From Pedobacter sp. (lineage in GTDB: Bacteria; Bacteroidota; Bacteroidia; Sphingobacteriales; Sphingobacteriaceae), in contig SSFR01000007.1 in the NCBI GenBank assembly GCA_008015505.1, positions 1 to 64,000 on the forward strand: a stretch of DNA of 64,000 nt, read 5' to 3'. The notes below the pieces were generated by a model that did not search any database, was not told the origin of the DNA, and worked only from the letters and a program-made list of their open reading frames with translations. The position numbers and the translations under genes were made by a program. Shown here piece after piece: positions 1 to 9,870 of this stretch. How positions within the stretch are numbered: the stretch's first letter is position 1; each line of letters starts with the position of its first letter.

Positions 1-590
1 AGTTTTACTCTAACACCGGGACAAGTATCAGGTACGACCTTTGGGGTGAGTTTGTTGAGCAGTAGTGTGATCTTTGGTGTTAATGATTTGCAGAAGACCA
101 TAGTGATCAATACGACGAATTCATCACATGGGATAGGTGATTATGAGATTTTCACGTTAAGTGGGTTTGATGGTACAGGGGGAGGAAATGTTTTAGTAAG
201 TCCTTCGCCACAGATCACGGTACTATCGAGTCAGCTACCGACAACGAATCGGTTTACGCTAGCTCCTTCAAGTGCGCAGGTATTGGAGGGAGGCTCATTG
301 AGTTTGACAATCAGTCGTGTTTCTGTTGGTAGTACAGCCTCAATCAGTTTTACTCTAACACCGGGACAAGTATCAGGTACGACCTTTGGGGTGAGTTTGT
401 TGAGCAGTAGTGTGATCTTTGGTGTTAATGATTTGCAGAAGACCATAGTGATCAATACGACGAATTCATCACATGGGATAGGTGATTATGAGATTTTCAC
501 GTTAAGTGGGTTTGATGGTACAGGGGGAGGAAATGTTTTAGTAAGTCCTTCGCCACAGATCACGGTACTATCGAGTCAGCTACCGACAAC
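1..590 (+). repeat. 345-bp in-frame tandem repeat, near-identical copies
   Basis: Bases 1-245 are identical to 346-590, a period of 345 bp or 115 codons; the first mismatch is G246 versus A591. A third, clearly diverged unit follows to about 924. Identity at synonymous sites points to recent duplication or gene conversion. More copies may lie left of the window. Confidence 0.93.
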
Positions 591-2940
591 AAATCGGTTT
601 ACGATAGCGCCAAGTCAGCAGCAAGTTATGGAGGGCAGTTCTTTAATATTGACGATTAGCCGTGCTAGTTCAGGGACATCTGTTGTGATAAATTTGGCTT
701 CACAGGGTTTGGGAGTAGTTCCATCGACGAGTTCAGCATTTAGCATAAGCTTGGGATCGACTAGTGTGACCTTTGGTTCAGGGGATTTAAGTAAGAGTAT
801 TGTAATTAATACGACAAGTTTGCCGCATGGAGTAGGTGAGTACGAAAACTTTACACTTTCAGGAGTAGATGCTAGCGGGATAGGCAATTCTTATGTAGGC
901 TCAGAGGAATTTGAGGTTATAGCTTTGGCGAATGTGGTTAAGATCAATGAGCCGACAACAGTAGCTGTTGGCAATACAATTGCGATATCGACTACACGTT
1001 CTGTATCGAGCGTACAGGGGGGAGCTCTTTCCTATACTTTGAGTTCGACAGGTTCAGGTTCAGCCACGATAGATGTATCGTTGGGAACGCTTACGGGGGT
1101 GCAGGTAGGTACGGTTTTGTTGACAGTTACGGCACTAGGAGGTAATACATATCCAGCAAGTTCAGCTACGCAAACAATCACCATAACACTAGGTAGTCAG
1201 TCATTAACGATTACCAGTGTGCCATTGCTTACGACGGTTGGATCGAGTATATCAGTTACGACATTTCGATCTGTAGTATCGACTTTAGAGGGGGGTAGTT
1301 TGACATACAGTTTGGTAGGTGGCTCTGGATTGGCACGAGTCGATAGTTCTGGTAATTTGACTGGTCTAGGTGCAGGTAGTTTGACATTGACAGTGACGGC
1401 CTTGGGGAATACGAATTATTATGGACCGATATCGGCGAGTGCATTAGTTACGATAGGCAAGGGGACGCCGACCCTATCTTTAACTTCGACTGTTACGACG
1501 ATGACTGCTGGAACAACGATGCTTGTTTATGGATCAAGTCAGGCTCCATTAGGAGGTATTACGCCTAGTAGTTCACTTGTTTACTCATTGGTAAGTGGAG
1601 GGTCTAATGCAACGATTAATTCTCAAGGGTTGATTACGGCTTATGGGTCAGGGACAATAGTTGTTGAGGTAAGTCAGGGGGGAGATGCGAATTATTATGC
1701 TCCTCTTCCAGTCACGTTGACGATCACGATCAATCCGGGTGCACAGATACTAAGCATTAATTCGATAGATATGATGTCACTGAGTAGCATAATATCTGCT
1801 ACAGCGACAACGACAGCAGGAGCTGGCCGTGGTGGTTTGATTAACTTTACGCTAACTCCGATCACAGGTATAGCTACGATCGATGTGAATAATAATATTA
1901 CCGCTACACAAGAAGGAGAGGTATTATTGACGGCGATGATATCAGGAGATTCACGTTATCAACCAGCGTCAGTTAGTCAAACTATTACGATAGTTAGTTT
2001 GCGTATGCAAGCCTCTAGTAGTAGTGTATCAGAGGGTAGTAATACGACGATGACACTGAGTTTGATTCCGACAGGTATATTCTTGCCTCGAGATGTAATT
2101 TTCAATTTATCGGGCTCGGTAGCGAATCCAGAGCACTATCATCTACCACCGAGTGTGACTTTGTCAGGGGGGCAGACTAGTGTGGATTTTGAAGTAGATG
2201 CCTTGAGTGACACGATTTTGTTTGATAGTGAGCCAATGGTGGTTACGGCAAGTAATGTTTATTTGAATTCGGTGAGTAGTGCGTTAACAATTACGGATTC
2301 GACGTCAAATGATGCTAGCAATCGTGCTATTAGTATAGGAAGTGGAACCATATTCCAGAGTGAGACTCGACAAATAATAGTTAGTTTGCCCGCTGGGGTA
2401 ACTTCGGTCTTTCCAATTACGGTGAGTTTAAGTATCAATAGTGCGAGTGATTTATCATTATTGGCGGGCTCACCAGCGATTGATCCAGTAGTAGTAATTC
2501 CAGCAGGTAGCAACTTTGGTTCCTTTAGTGTGACGGCCTCGAGCAATAGTGATCAGCCCGCGCATATATTGGTAGATGGTAGTAGTGTTAGTTTTACAGT
2601 GAATCAGGGTGTTATAACGGTGATTAATAAGAAAGTCGGTATAGTGCCTGGTGTATCTGTTAACCATGACGGTATTAATGATTGTTTTATAATAGCTAAT
2701 GTCGATCGGTTCCCAGATAATTCGTTTAATGTGGCAAACCGTCAAGGTATAATAGTTTATTCGATAAAAGGTTATAATAATGCAGACAGGGCTTTCTGTG
2801 GTATATCGAATGTGGGGCCAGCGTATAGGCTACCTTCAGGCACCTATTATTATGTTTTTACTTTTATTGATAACACCCAAGATCCCAATAATACTCGGGA
2901 AGAAAAGTTCTATAGCTCTTTTGAGTCTAAAGACCAATAG
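1..2940 (+). CDS. Giant repetitive surface protein with T9SS type B sorting domain (5' end outside window)
   Basis: The frame is open from base 1, so the start lies upstream; 979 residues are visible. Order: tandem Calx-beta-like repeats of 115 residues (bases 1-234 partial, 235-579 full, 580-924 diverged), about four Ig/BIG2-like repeats of 85-90 residues (about 933-2000), two more beta-sandwich-like stretches, then a C-terminal domain from about 2634. That domain has the N-H-D-G-I-N-D start and the L-P-S-G-T-Y-Y-Y-V-F ending of the gliding-motility-associated (type B) T9SS signal. The family is exported by T9SS to the cell surface or medium; an adhesin role is inference. Composition is Ser/Thr/Gly rich with almost no Cys, as usual for such proteins. 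Confidence 0.85.
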   Translation, partial: SFTLTPGQVSGTTFGVSLLSSSVIFGVNDLQKTIVINTTNSSHGIGDYEIFTLSGFDGTGGGNVLVSPSPQITVLSSQLPTTNRFTLAPSSAQVLEGGSLSLTISRVSVGSTASISFTLTPGQVSGTTFGVSLLSSSVIFGVNDLQKTIVINTTNSSHGIGDYEIFTLSGFDGTGGGNVLVSPSPQITVLSSQLPTTNRFTIAPSQQQVMEGSSLILTISRASSGTSVVINLASQGLGVVPSTSSAFSISLGSTSVTFGSGDLSKSIVINTTSLPHGVGEYENFTLSGVDASGIGNSYVGSEEFEVIALANVVKINEPTTVAVGNTIAISTTRSVSSVQGGALSYTLSSTGSGSATIDVSLGTLTGVQVGTVLLTVTALGGNTYPASSATQTITITLGSQSLTITSVPLLTTVGSSISVTTFRSVVSTLEGGSLTYSLVGGSGLARVDSSGNLTGLGAGSLTLTVTALGNTNYYGPISASALVTIGKGTPTLSLTSTVTTMTAGTTMLVYGSSQAPLGGITPSSSLVYSLVSGGSNATINSQGLITAYGSGTIVVEVSQGGDANYYAPLPVTLTITINPGAQILSINSIDMMSLSSIISATATTTAGAGRGGLINFTLTPITGIATIDVNNNITATQEGEVLLTAMISGDSRYQPASVSQTITIVSLRMQASSSSVSEGSNTTMTLSLIPTGIFLPRDVIFNLSGSVANPEHYHLPPSVTLSGGQTSVDFEVDALSDTILFDSEPMVVTASNVYLNSVSSALTITDSTSNDASNRAISIGSGTIFQSETRQIIVSLPAGVTSVFPITVSLSINSASDLSLLAGSPAIDPVVVIPAGSNFGSFSVTASSNSDQPAHILVDGSSVSFTVNQGVITVINKKVGIVPGVSVNHDGINDCFIIANVDRFPDNSFNVANRQGIIVYSIKGYNNADRAFCGISNVGPAYRLPSGTYYYVFTFIDNTQDPNNTREEKFYSSFESKDQ

Positions 2941-2983
2941 TAATCAAAGAGGGGGTTGATTAGGAAAATTTTAGAGAGGCTAG

Positions 2984-3634
2984 TTAACTGTTTTTAAGCG
3001 CTGAGATGGCTTGACTAGGATTTTGATGACCAAAAATAGCATGACCCGCTACTAATATATTTGCTCCTGCTTGACATATTTTGGATGCATTTTGATGGTC
3101 TATTCCACCATCAACTTCGATGAGTAGGCGATCATTTTTATCTCTAGCGAGTGTGTGCAATTCATTTATTTTCCGATAGGTATTAGGGATGAATTTTTGA
3201 CCCCCAAAACCTGGATTAACAGACATTAAACAAACTAAATCGATCTCTGTTATAATATTTACCAGAAGATGCACGGGTGTATGCGGATTAATAGCTACGC
3301 CAGCAGTACATCCTAAATCTTTGATTTTTTGTACGGTTCGGTGTAGATGTATGCAGGCTTCATAGTGAACAGTGATGTTATGGGCTCCAGCATCCTTAAA
3401 TTGTTCTAAATATTGATCTGGATGAGCAATCATCAGATGGACGTCCAATGGTTTTCTAGCGTGTTTTTGGATCGCTTTGAGTACAGGGAATCCAAAAGAA
3501 ATATTGGGGACAAATACCCCATCCATAATATCGATATGAAATAAATCAGCTTCACTAGCATTGATTAGTTCAATATCGCGTTGTAGATTGGCAAAATCAG
3601 CAGATAATATGGATGGAGCTATTTGATGTGTCAT
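2984..3634 (-). CDS. rpe: Ribulose-phosphate 3-epimerase
   Basis: Interconverts D-ribulose 5-phosphate and D-xylulose 5-phosphate in the cytosolic pentose phosphate pathway. The 216 residues are full length for this TIM barrel. It starts M-T-H-Q-I-A-P-S-I-L-S-A-D-F, the family N-terminus. The metal-binding and catalytic segment D-I-M-D-G-x-F-V-P-N, the H-L-M-I strand and the late V-D-G-G-I phosphate-binding motif are all present. It lies 16 bp downstream of pnp on the same strand and may be cotranscribed with it. Nothing is unusual. Confidence 0.97.
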   Translation of the reverse strand: MTHQIAPSILSADFANLQRDIELINASEADLFHIDIMDGVFVPNISFGFPVLKAIQKHARKPLDVHLMIAHPDQYLEQFKDAGAHNITVHYEACIHLHRTVQKIKDLGCTAGVAINPHTPVHLLVNIITEIDLVCLMSVNPGFGGQKFIPNTYRKINELHTLARDKNDRLLIEVDGGIDHQNASKICQAGANILVAGHAIFGHQNPSQAISALKNS

Positions 3635-3650
3635 TAAGCAGCTGTTTAAA

Positions 3651-5807
3651 CTATTTTTTCTCCACTACCTCTGCTTCTTGTGTTTCAGATTTTGGAGGTC
3701 TAGGAAGTAGTGCTTTTCGAGATAGTTTTAGTTTTCCCTGTTTGTCTATTTCTAATAGTTTGACCTTAACGATATCACCTACATTGAGAACACCGTCCAT
3801 GTTTTCGAAGCGCTTCCAATCGATCTCTGAGATGTGTAGCAAACCGTCTTTGCCGGGCATAATTTCTACAAATGCACCAAATGGCATAATGGTTTTTACT
3901 TTACCTTCATAGACCTCACCTATTTCTGGTTTACATGCAATGGCTTTAATTCGAGCAACTGCTTTATCGATTGATTCTTTATTGTCAGCAAAAACTTCAA
4001 CAATACCTTGGTTGTCTTTTTCTTCGATGGCGATGGTTGCGCCTGTTTCACGCTGCATTTCTTGGATAATTTTACCACCAGGTCCAATGATGGCACCAAT
4101 AAACTCCTTATCAATCTTTAAGGTAATAATGCGGGGAGCATGAGGTTTAAAATCTTCGCGTGGTTGGGCGATGGTTTTTTTCATCTCATTTAAAATGTGT
4201 AATCTGGCCTCATTCGCTTGTTCAAGTGCTTTTGTTAGTACCTCCCATTTGAGGCCATTGATTTTTAGATCCATTTGGCAAGCTACTATCCCTTTTTCAG
4301 TACCTGTAACTTTAAAGTCCATGTCTCCCAGATGATCCTCGTCTCCCAAAATATCACTCAGAATAGCGTACTTCCCGGTTTCCTCATCGGTAATCAATCC
4401 CATGGCAATTCCCGAAACGGGAGCTTTTATTTTGATACCGGCATCCATTAATGCTAAAGTTCCTGCACAAACGGTAGCCATCGAGGATGATCCATTCGAT
4501 TCTAAGATGTCAGAAACAATACGGATAGTGTAGGGGTTCTCATCACCAGGTAAAACCTTTTTTAGGGAACGCATGGCTAAATTCCCATGCCCTACTTCAC
4601 GTCTACCTACACCACGATTGGGGCGAACTTCACCCGTTGAGAAGCCGGGGAAATTATAGTGTAATAAAAACTTCTGATAACCATTAATAAAAGCACCATC
4701 AATTAGCTGTTCGTCTGACTTTGCACCTAAGGTTACGGTGGTTAGTGACTGTGTTTCTCCTCGTGTGAAGATAGATGAGCCATGAGCTGCTGGTAAGTAG
4801 TTTACTTCACTCCAAATAGGTCGTACAGTTCGTGAATCACGACCATCTAAACGTATTCCCTCATTCAGAATGAGCTGACGTATGGCATCATATTGTACAT
4901 CATGGAAGTATTTTTTAGCAAGAAATAGCGTGTCCTCATCTACGCCTTCACCAAGAGAGGTGATTAAGTCCTCCTGAATTTGCGCAAATTTCTCGGAGCG
5001 TTCCTGTTTTGCTGATCCTGACTTTGCTACGGCATAGACCTGATCATAGGTGTTGGCATAAACTTTATCCTTGAGTTCAAGATTACTAATCTCGTGACTA
5101 TATGCTCGTTTGGTGGTTTTGCCGGCCAATGCTGCAAGTTCTTTTTGGGCTTGTACCTGAATGATAATAGCCTTTTGAGCAAATTCAAGTGCTTCAACCA
5201 TTTCTTGCTCTGAAATTTCAGAGGCCTCACCTTCTACCATAGTGATATCGTGTTCAGTACCTCCTACGATAAACTCTAAAGAAGCACGGTCCAAGTCTGC
5301 TACAGTAGGATTAATGACTAGTTGCCCATCAATTTTAGCGACGCGAACTTCAGAAATTGGGCCATTAAAAGGAATATCAGACACGGCAATGGCTGCAGAT
5401 GCAGCTAGTCCGGCTAGGCAATCTGGCATGATATTTTTATCCGCAGAAATCAATGAGATCATCACCTGTGTTTCTGAATGATAGTCTTCTGGGAACATGG
5501 GGCGTAAGGCACGATCGACCAGCCTGGAGATAAGGACTTCATAATCGGATAGCTTGGCTTCTCGACGTAAAAATCCGCCTGGAATCCGGCCAGTAGCAGC
5601 ATATTTTTCCTGATAATCTACTGAAAGAGGTAAAAAATCGGTTCCTGGTTTAGCGCCAATGGCAGAGACAACCGTTGCCAAAAGCATGGTGTCTCCCATT
5701 TTAACTACTACAGAGCCATCAGCTTGTTTAGCCAGTTTGCCGGTTTCGATTTCGATCGTTCGGCCATCGCCTAGATCAAACACTTTCTTTATTGCATTAT
5801 AGTTCAT
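3651..5807 (-). CDS. pnp: Polyribonucleotide nucleotidyltransferase (PNPase)
   Basis: Phosphorolytic 3'-5' exoribonuclease, trimeric, part of RNA decay. I start at the ATG at 5807 ([10 protein letters not shown]), giving 718 residues; a longer reading frame reaches 5876 but would begin inside the terminator region and lacks family similarity. Two RNase PH domains occupy roughly residues 1-540. A KH domain with the I-I-G-P-G-G-K loop follows at about 550-615, then an S1 domain (G-x-V-Y-E-G-K-V...F-G-A-F-V). The C-terminal tail is short and charged. It follows rpsO on the same strand, as in many bacteria. Confidence 0.97.
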   Translation of the reverse strand: MNYNAIKKVFDLGDGRTIEIETGKLAKQADGSVVVKMGDTMLLATVVSAIGAKPGTDFLPLSVDYQEKYAATGRIPGGFLRREAKLSDYEVLISRLVDRALRPMFPEDYHSETQVMISLISADKNIMPDCLAGLAASAAIAVSDIPFNGPISEVRVAKIDGQLVINPTVADLDRASLEFIVGGTEHDITMVEGEASEISEQEMVEALEFAQKAIIIQVQAQKELAALAGKTTKRAYSHEISNLELKDKVYANTYDQVYAVAKSGSAKQERSEKFAQIQEDLITSLGEGVDEDTLFLAKKYFHDVQYDAIRQLILNEGIRLDGRDSRTVRPIWSEVNYLPAAHGSSIFTRGETQSLTTVTLGAKSDEQLIDGAFINGYQKFLLHYNFPGFSTGEVRPNRGVGRREVGHGNLAMRSLKKVLPGDENPYTIRIVSDILESNGSSSMATVCAGTLALMDAGIKIKAPVSGIAMGLITDEETGKYAILSDILGDEDHLGDMDFKVTGTEKGIVACQMDLKINGLKWEVLTKALEQANEARLHILNEMKKTIAQPREDFKPHAPRIITLKIDKEFIGAIIGPGGKIIQEMQRETGATIAIEEKDNQGIVEVFADNKESIDKAVARIKAIACKPEIGEVYEGKVKTIMPFGAFVEIMPGKDGLLHISEIDWKRFENMDGVLNVGDIVKVKLLEIDKQGKLKLSRKALLPRPPKSETQEAEVVEKK

Positions 5808-5874
5808 CGAATGTGGAATTGTGCTGCAATCAGCCTTTGAGCATATACAGCTTATATTTTTGATTATTAAAAAC

Positions 5875-5902
5875 AAAAGCCATCCTCGTTGAGATGGCTT
5901 TT
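5875..5902 (-). terminator. Hairpin terminator between rpsO and pnp
   Basis: Perfect 10-bp inverted repeat: AAAAGCCATC (5875-5884) with GATGGCTTTT (5893-5902), 8-nt loop. On the minus strand the stem is followed by a T-rich tract, fitting a terminator or attenuator after rpsO. Confidence 0.75.
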
Positions 5903-5919
5903 TTGTACATCGTTTAAGA

Positions 5920-6198
5920 CTATTTGATGATGTCTCTCAGCTCAAGTGCTTTGATGATTGCGCGGTATCTATTGATATCTTTATTATAAAGATAAGCAAG
6001 TAGAGAGCGGCGCTTACCCACTAATTTTTGAAGGGATAATTGCGTAGAAAAATCTTTTTTATTTTTTTTCAGATGCTCTGTTAAATGGGCTATACGAGCG
6101 GAAAATAAAGCTACCTGGCCTTCCGTAGAACCAGTGTCCGTCGCGCTTTTGCCATGCTTTGCAAAGATGTCTTTTTTGAATTCAGTACTTAAATACAT
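5920..6198 (-). CDS. rpsO: 30S ribosomal protein S15
   Basis: Binds 16S rRNA in the small-subunit platform. The 92-residue length is close to the usual 88-90. The family signature T-G-S-x-E-x-Q-V-A-L-F-S-x-R-I is at about residues 22-37, and the R-R-S-L-L-A-Y-L motif is in the last third. A hairpin terminator separates it from pnp downstream. A promoter-like TATCTTTG lies 45 bp upstream on the minus strand. Confidence 0.98.
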   Translation of the reverse strand: MYLSTEFKKDIFAKHGKSATDTGSTEGQVALFSARIAHLTEHLKKNKKDFSTQLSLQKLVGKRRSLLAYLYNKDINRYRAIIKALELRDIIK

Positions 6199-6242
6199 TA
6201 CGTAAATAATATTAAAGCGATTAATAAATTTATTATCGCTGG

Positions 6243-6250
6243 CAAAGATA
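6243..6250 (-). promoter_or_regulatory. Candidate -7 box for rpsO
   Basis: On the minus strand these bases read TATCTTTG, matching the Bacteroidota TAnnTTTG -7 element, 45 bp before the rpsO start. No good TTTG -33 element is seen at the 19-21 bp spacing, so support is partial. Confidence 0.5.
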
Positions 6251-6280
6251 CGCTTTTTGACCTAAATAAGGTAAGTGATT

Positions 6281-7300
6281 TTATGAGGACTTTGTGGGGG
6301 GAGTGTATTGATTTTGGAGGGTTGCTTCAATGAGTTCAGTGTAGAAATCTTTTAGTGTCATCCCTGCTGCTCTCACCTGTTTGGGGACTAGGCTATTTTC
6401 AGTTTGTCCGGGTATACTGTTGAGTTCGATGAAGTAAAAGTTATTAGTTGTTTCTTCCAAGATGAAATCCATACGGACAACTCCATTACAATTTAAGCGA
6501 TGATATACTGCTAAACCAACTTTGTGAAGCCTATGTAGGTTTTTCTCATCAATACGCCCTGGGGTGATCTCATCGGTAAGTTTAGGGTCATATTTTGCTT
6601 CAAAATCAAAAAATTCTTTAGTTGTTACGATCTCGGTTATGGGAAGGACTTGTAGCCCATTTTTATTTTTGTAGATGCCAATGGTGTATTCCTTACCTTG
6701 GATATATTCCTCAACCAGTACCTGGGTATCTTCCTTAAAAGCTTTATCTAGTGCTTCGGGGAGTTCGGACATGGTTTTGACCTTGCTCATTCCGATGCTG
6801 CTTCCTCCATTATTGGGTTTAATAAAATAGGGGAAACGAAGTACATTGTTGATGAAATTGATATTGTCTTTGGTGTTGCTAAAGAGCTGTTTTGAGTTTG
6901 CAATGTGCAAATCTTCAATGTCTGCAACTATGGCTTTGGTATATGCCTTATTCATGGTCAGTGCTGAAGTAAGTGCGTCACAGCCGGTGTAGGGGATTTG
7001 AAGCATATCGAAATAGCCTTGTAGCTTGCCGTCCTCTCCCGGGGAACCATGTATGGCAATGAAAACGATGTCGAAATGAACTGTTTTGCCTTTTAGAGAC
7101 AGGGTGAAATGATTGCGATCTATTTCACACTTATTGCCCTCAGTGTCTAGGTAGTGCCAGCTTGTTTTATCGATGACAATAAGGTATATATCGAATTTTT
7201 CTGTGTCTAGATTTTTGTGAATTGCATTTGCAGTTTGTAAGGAAATGACCACCTCTCCGGTAAAGCCTCCAGTTACTAGGGCGACAGTTTTTTTCTTCAT
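6281..7300 (-). CDS. ddl: D-alanine--D-alanine ligase
   Basis: ATP-grasp enzyme that makes D-Ala-D-Ala for peptidoglycan precursors in the cytosol. The 339 residues fit the family. The N-terminal domain starts V-A-L-V-T-G-G-F-T-G-E and includes the H-G-S-P-G-E-D-G-K-L-Q-G-Y motif. The ATP-grasp centre has K-P-N-N-G-G-S-S-I-G, and the C-terminal Mg site E-L-N-S-I-P-G is present. The usual E-x-S/E-H near the N-terminal glycines reads G-E-V-V-I-S-L here, typical of the Bacteroidota form. It is divergent from a plus-strand cell-wall block (PASTA protein, mltG), separated by repeat element copy A. Confidence 0.95.
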   Translation of the reverse strand: MKKKTVALVTGGFTGEVVISLQTANAIHKNLDTEKFDIYLIVIDKTSWHYLDTEGNKCEIDRNHFTLSLKGKTVHFDIVFIAIHGSPGEDGKLQGYFDMLQIPYTGCDALTSALTMNKAYTKAIVADIEDLHIANSKQLFSNTKDNINFINNVLRFPYFIKPNNGGSSIGMSKVKTMSELPEALDKAFKEDTQVLVEEYIQGKEYTIGIYKNKNGLQVLPITEIVTTKEFFDFEAKYDPKLTDEITPGRIDEKNLHRLHKVGLAVYHRLNCNGVVRMDFILEETTNNFYFIELNSIPGQTENSLVPKQVRAAGMTLKDFYTELIEATLQNQYTPPTKSS

Positions 7301-7313
7301 CGGGTAAAGATAA

Positions 7314-7477
7314 TGAACTTGCTTAAAGCTTATTTGATTTTATTCTTTTGGTTTTTTTGGCTGTAATTTCGTTAGATTTTTTCGCCATAGATGCACCCGC
7401 TATGGCTCCAAATCCCGCCTCATTTCGCTCAAAAATAACCTGCAATAATGTCATAAAATAAGCTTTAAGCAAGTTCA
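7314..7477. repeat. Interspersed inverted-repeat element, copy A
   Basis: A 164-bp element with perfect 22-bp terminal inverted repeats (7314-7335 and 7456-7477; tip TGAACTTGCTTAAAGC). The centre carries a nested stem GCCATAG/CTATGGC flanked by GATTT/AAATC, so the whole unit can fold as one long hairpin. The core is shared with copies at 29647-29807 and 43631-43794. It fills most of the gap between the divergent ddl and PASTA genes. A 43-codon frame on the minus strand (7454 to 7323) spans it, but the third copy of the family has a stop in the matching frame. Confidence 0.9.
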
Positions 7478-7611
7478 GTTTTTAGAAAAGGGCCATCCAA
7501 TACCAGTTTTTAGAATCTCAAATTTTGAATTAATTTTGAGATTTTGATAACCCATATATCATTTTGTCCATTTATAAGTCGAGCTTTGTTAGCTATGATA
7601 TTTTTAAGCAA

Positions 7612-8373
7612 ATGAACAGATTTATTGCCTATTTGTGCACCCGCTCTTTCCGGAAAAATATAATCATTGCCGGGTTATCTCTAATTACCTTTATTTTGAT
7701 TTTATCGTATAGTTTGGGAATATATACACGACATGGTGAAGGCTTGTTAGTTCCTAAATTAGAGGGTATGGCGGTTGAAACGGCTGTTCAGCTACTGGTG
7801 TCACAGGGGTTGCAGTATCAAATAGATTCAGTTTATGTAGCCGAAAAAGTTCCCGGATTAGTGCTTGAGCAAGACCCAGATCCTAATACGAATGTGAAGA
7901 TTGGTCGGACAATTTACCTAACTGTTGTTACTAGGCAAGCCCCTAATACAACTTTTCCAGACATTACTAGTAGAACGTTTTTAGAGGCACAGGCCATCTT
8001 GGTTAACTATGGATTCAAGGTAGGAGATACGACGTATACTTCTGGAGTAGCTAAGGATATGGTCCTGGGCGCATTTCTAGGTGGAAAAAGCATGAATAAG
8101 GGACAACCTCTTCGCAAAGGGTCACGTATTGATTTGGTGTTGGGAGATGGTAAGGGTGCTAGTGAGGTGGATATTCCCAATTTAGTTGGTTTAAATTTAA
8201 ACGAAGCTCGTATGGCTTTGCTTGGATCCTCTTTGGTATTGGGAAATGTCGTATTTGATTCATCGGATAGGGATTCTTTGGCCGCCAAAGTGGTAAGGCA
8301 ATTTCCAATGCCTAGTGATACGCTTAGCAAGGTGAGCATTGGCACACATATTGACGTTGTGCTATCTAAATAG
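7612..8373 (+). CDS. Membrane-anchored PASTA-domain protein
   Basis: The ATG at 7612 gives 253 residues; an upstream TTG at 7564 is less likely. One membrane segment at about residues 16-36 is followed by three PASTA repeats (about 45-107, 114-185, 192-252), each opening with a V/I-P-x-L or F-P-D-I type segment. PASTA domains bind peptidoglycan or its fragments. No kinase or transpeptidase domain is attached. In Bacteroidota such stand-alone PASTA proteins are commonly next to ddl, as here. An envelope role is likely; the exact function is unknown. Confidence 0.85.
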   Translation: MNRFIAYLCTRSFRKNIIIAGLSLITFILILSYSLGIYTRHGEGLLVPKLEGMAVETAVQLLVSQGLQYQIDSVYVAEKVPGLVLEQDPDPNTNVKIGRTIYLTVVTRQAPNTTFPDITSRTFLEAQAILVNYGFKVGDTTYTSGVAKDMVLGAFLGGKSMNKGQPLRKGSRIDLVLGDGKGASEVDIPNLVGLNLNEARMALLGSSLVLGNVVFDSSDRDSLAAKVVRQFPMPSDTLSKVSIGTHIDVVLSK

Positions 8374-8417
8374 GGCTAGGGTGAACTTTGTATTTGAAAA
8401 ATAATAATGGATAGAAA

Positions 8418-9455
8418 ATGATGATGAAGAATCGCATCAAACTTATTATTGCTTTTTTAAGCCTTTTGCTACTCATCTTCTTGATGTTGGTGAATAATTA
8501 TTACCGTAAATACTTTGGCTCGAATGTGACTGATAAGCAGAAATATCTGTATATCCACACCGGAGCTACTTATATGGATGTGGCTAAGACAATTGAGCAA
8601 GCAGGGATTGTATATGATACATCTTCCTTTCTACAGATCGCTCAGAAAATGGATTATCCAGAAAAGGTAAAGCCTGGAAAGTATCGCCTTAAGCGGGGGA
8701 TGAGTAACCGTCAGTTGATTAATATGCTTAAGGCAGGCAATCAAGAGCCCGTTAAGTTAGCTTTTCAGAATATTCGGCTAAAAGAAAACTTTGTGGGGAT
8801 GGTTGCTAAAAAAATAGAATCAGATTCCCTATCGATGATTCGATTATTAGACTCTTCCACATTTGTTGCAAAATATGGCTTTAATAAGGATAATATTTAT
8901 GTCATGTTTATTCCGAATTCATATGAGCTGTACTGGAATACATCAGCGGAAAAGTTTTTTGGGCGGATGTATGATGAATATCAAAAATTCTGGACTGAGG
9001 AGCGTAAAATCAAAGCAAAAAGTATTGGCTTAAACCCGATTGAGGTAAGTATTCTGGCTTCGATTGTTGATGGGGAAGCTTTACATGATAAAGAGATGCC
9101 CATGATTGCAGGTTTATATATGAATCGGTATAATCGGGGAATTGCCTTAGAGGCAGATCCTACAGTCATTTTTGCCAATCATGATTTCACAATTCATCGT
9201 GTGTTAAACAAGCATTTACGTGTGGAATCTCCATATAATACCTACATTCATAAAGGTCTTCCTCCTGGCCCGATCAATATGCCGAGCATTAAAGCTATTG
9301 ATGCTGTTTTAAATTATACCAAGCATAATTACATCTACATGTGTGCAAAAGATGATTTTTCTGGGTATCATAATTTTGCTTCTACAATTCAGGAACATCA
9401 ACATAATGCACAAAAGTTTCAAAAAGCTTTAAATGAGCGTAATATTAAAAAGTAA
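8418..9455 (+). CDS. mltG: Endolytic murein transglycosylase MltG
   Basis: Cleaves nascent glycan strands at the inner membrane and helps set glycan length. It has 345 residues. The N-terminus has one membrane segment (about residues 8-28), then a LysM-like subdomain (Y-I-H-T-G-A-T-Y-M-D-V) and the YceG catalytic domain. That domain contains A-S-I-V-D-G-E, whose Glu matches the family's catalytic Glu, then N-R, A-D-P-T-V-I, Y-N-T-Y and G-L-P-P-G-P-I-N. The usual I-V-E-x-E reads I-V-D-G-E, a mild change. Its stop overlaps the next start by one base (TAATG), so the two are translationally coupled. Confidence 0.94.
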   Translation: MMMKNRIKLIIAFLSLLLLIFLMLVNNYYRKYFGSNVTDKQKYLYIHTGATYMDVAKTIEQAGIVYDTSSFLQIAQKMDYPEKVKPGKYRLKRGMSNRQLINMLKAGNQEPVKLAFQNIRLKENFVGMVAKKIESDSLSMIRLLDSSTFVAKYGFNKDNIYVMFIPNSYELYWNTSAEKFFGRMYDEYQKFWTEERKIKAKSIGLNPIEVSILASIVDGEALHDKEMPMIAGLYMNRYNRGIALEADPTVIFANHDFTIHRVLNKHLRVESPYNTYIHKGLPPGPINMPSIKAIDAVLNYTKHNYIYMCAKDDFSGYHNFASTIQEHQHNAQKFQKALNERNIKK

Positions 9456-9868
9456 TGTTTGTCTATTCTACAAAAATTCGTGTTCGTTATGCTGAAACAG
9501 ATCAAATGGGTTATATGTACCATGGTAATTATGCGCAGTTTTATGAAGTTGGACGAGTAGAAATGCTACGGAGTTTGGGGTCCAGCTATAGAGCGATAGA
9601 AGAGTCTGGTATCATTATGCCTGTAGTTGAGCTACGTTGTAAATTTATTAGACCTGCTCGATATGACGAAGAAATAGAAGTCAGAGTTATATTGGCAAAA
9701 TTACCTGGGCTGCGAATGCATTTTACTTATGAGTTGTATAATGAAAGTGGGGTATTGATTAATATAGGTGAAACTTCTTTGGCTTTTGTTAATACGAAAA
9801 TAAATCGGCCCTGCCACGCCCCAGAAGACTTTTTGAATAAGTTTAAGGCTTACTTTGAGCATTCATAA
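9455..9868 (+). CDS. YbgC/FadM-type acyl-CoA thioesterase
   Basis: Single hot-dog domain, 137 residues. The family motif is near the N-terminus: R-Y-A-E-T-D-Q-M-G-Y-M-Y-H-G-N-Y, with the catalytic Asp in D-Q-M-G. These cytosolic enzymes hydrolyse acyl-CoA; the physiological substrate cannot be told from sequence. It overlaps mltG by one base and ends 2 bp before the YihY gene, so mltG, this gene and the YihY gene look like one operon. Confidence 0.9.
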   Translation: MFVYSTKIRVRYAETDQMGYMYHGNYAQFYEVGRVEMLRSLGSSYRAIEESGIIMPVVELRCKFIRPARYDEEIEVRVILAKLPGLRMHFTYELYNESGVLINIGETSLAFVNTKINRPCHAPEDFLNKFKAYFEHS

Positions 9869-9870
9869 CG

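Noticed and set aside
231..887. Minus-strand frames in the repeat region of the first gene
   Set aside because: They follow the low-complexity repeats of the real plus-strand gene.
5808..5876. N-terminal extension of pnp
   Set aside because: It reads into the rpsO terminator region, and homology begins at the ATG at 5807.
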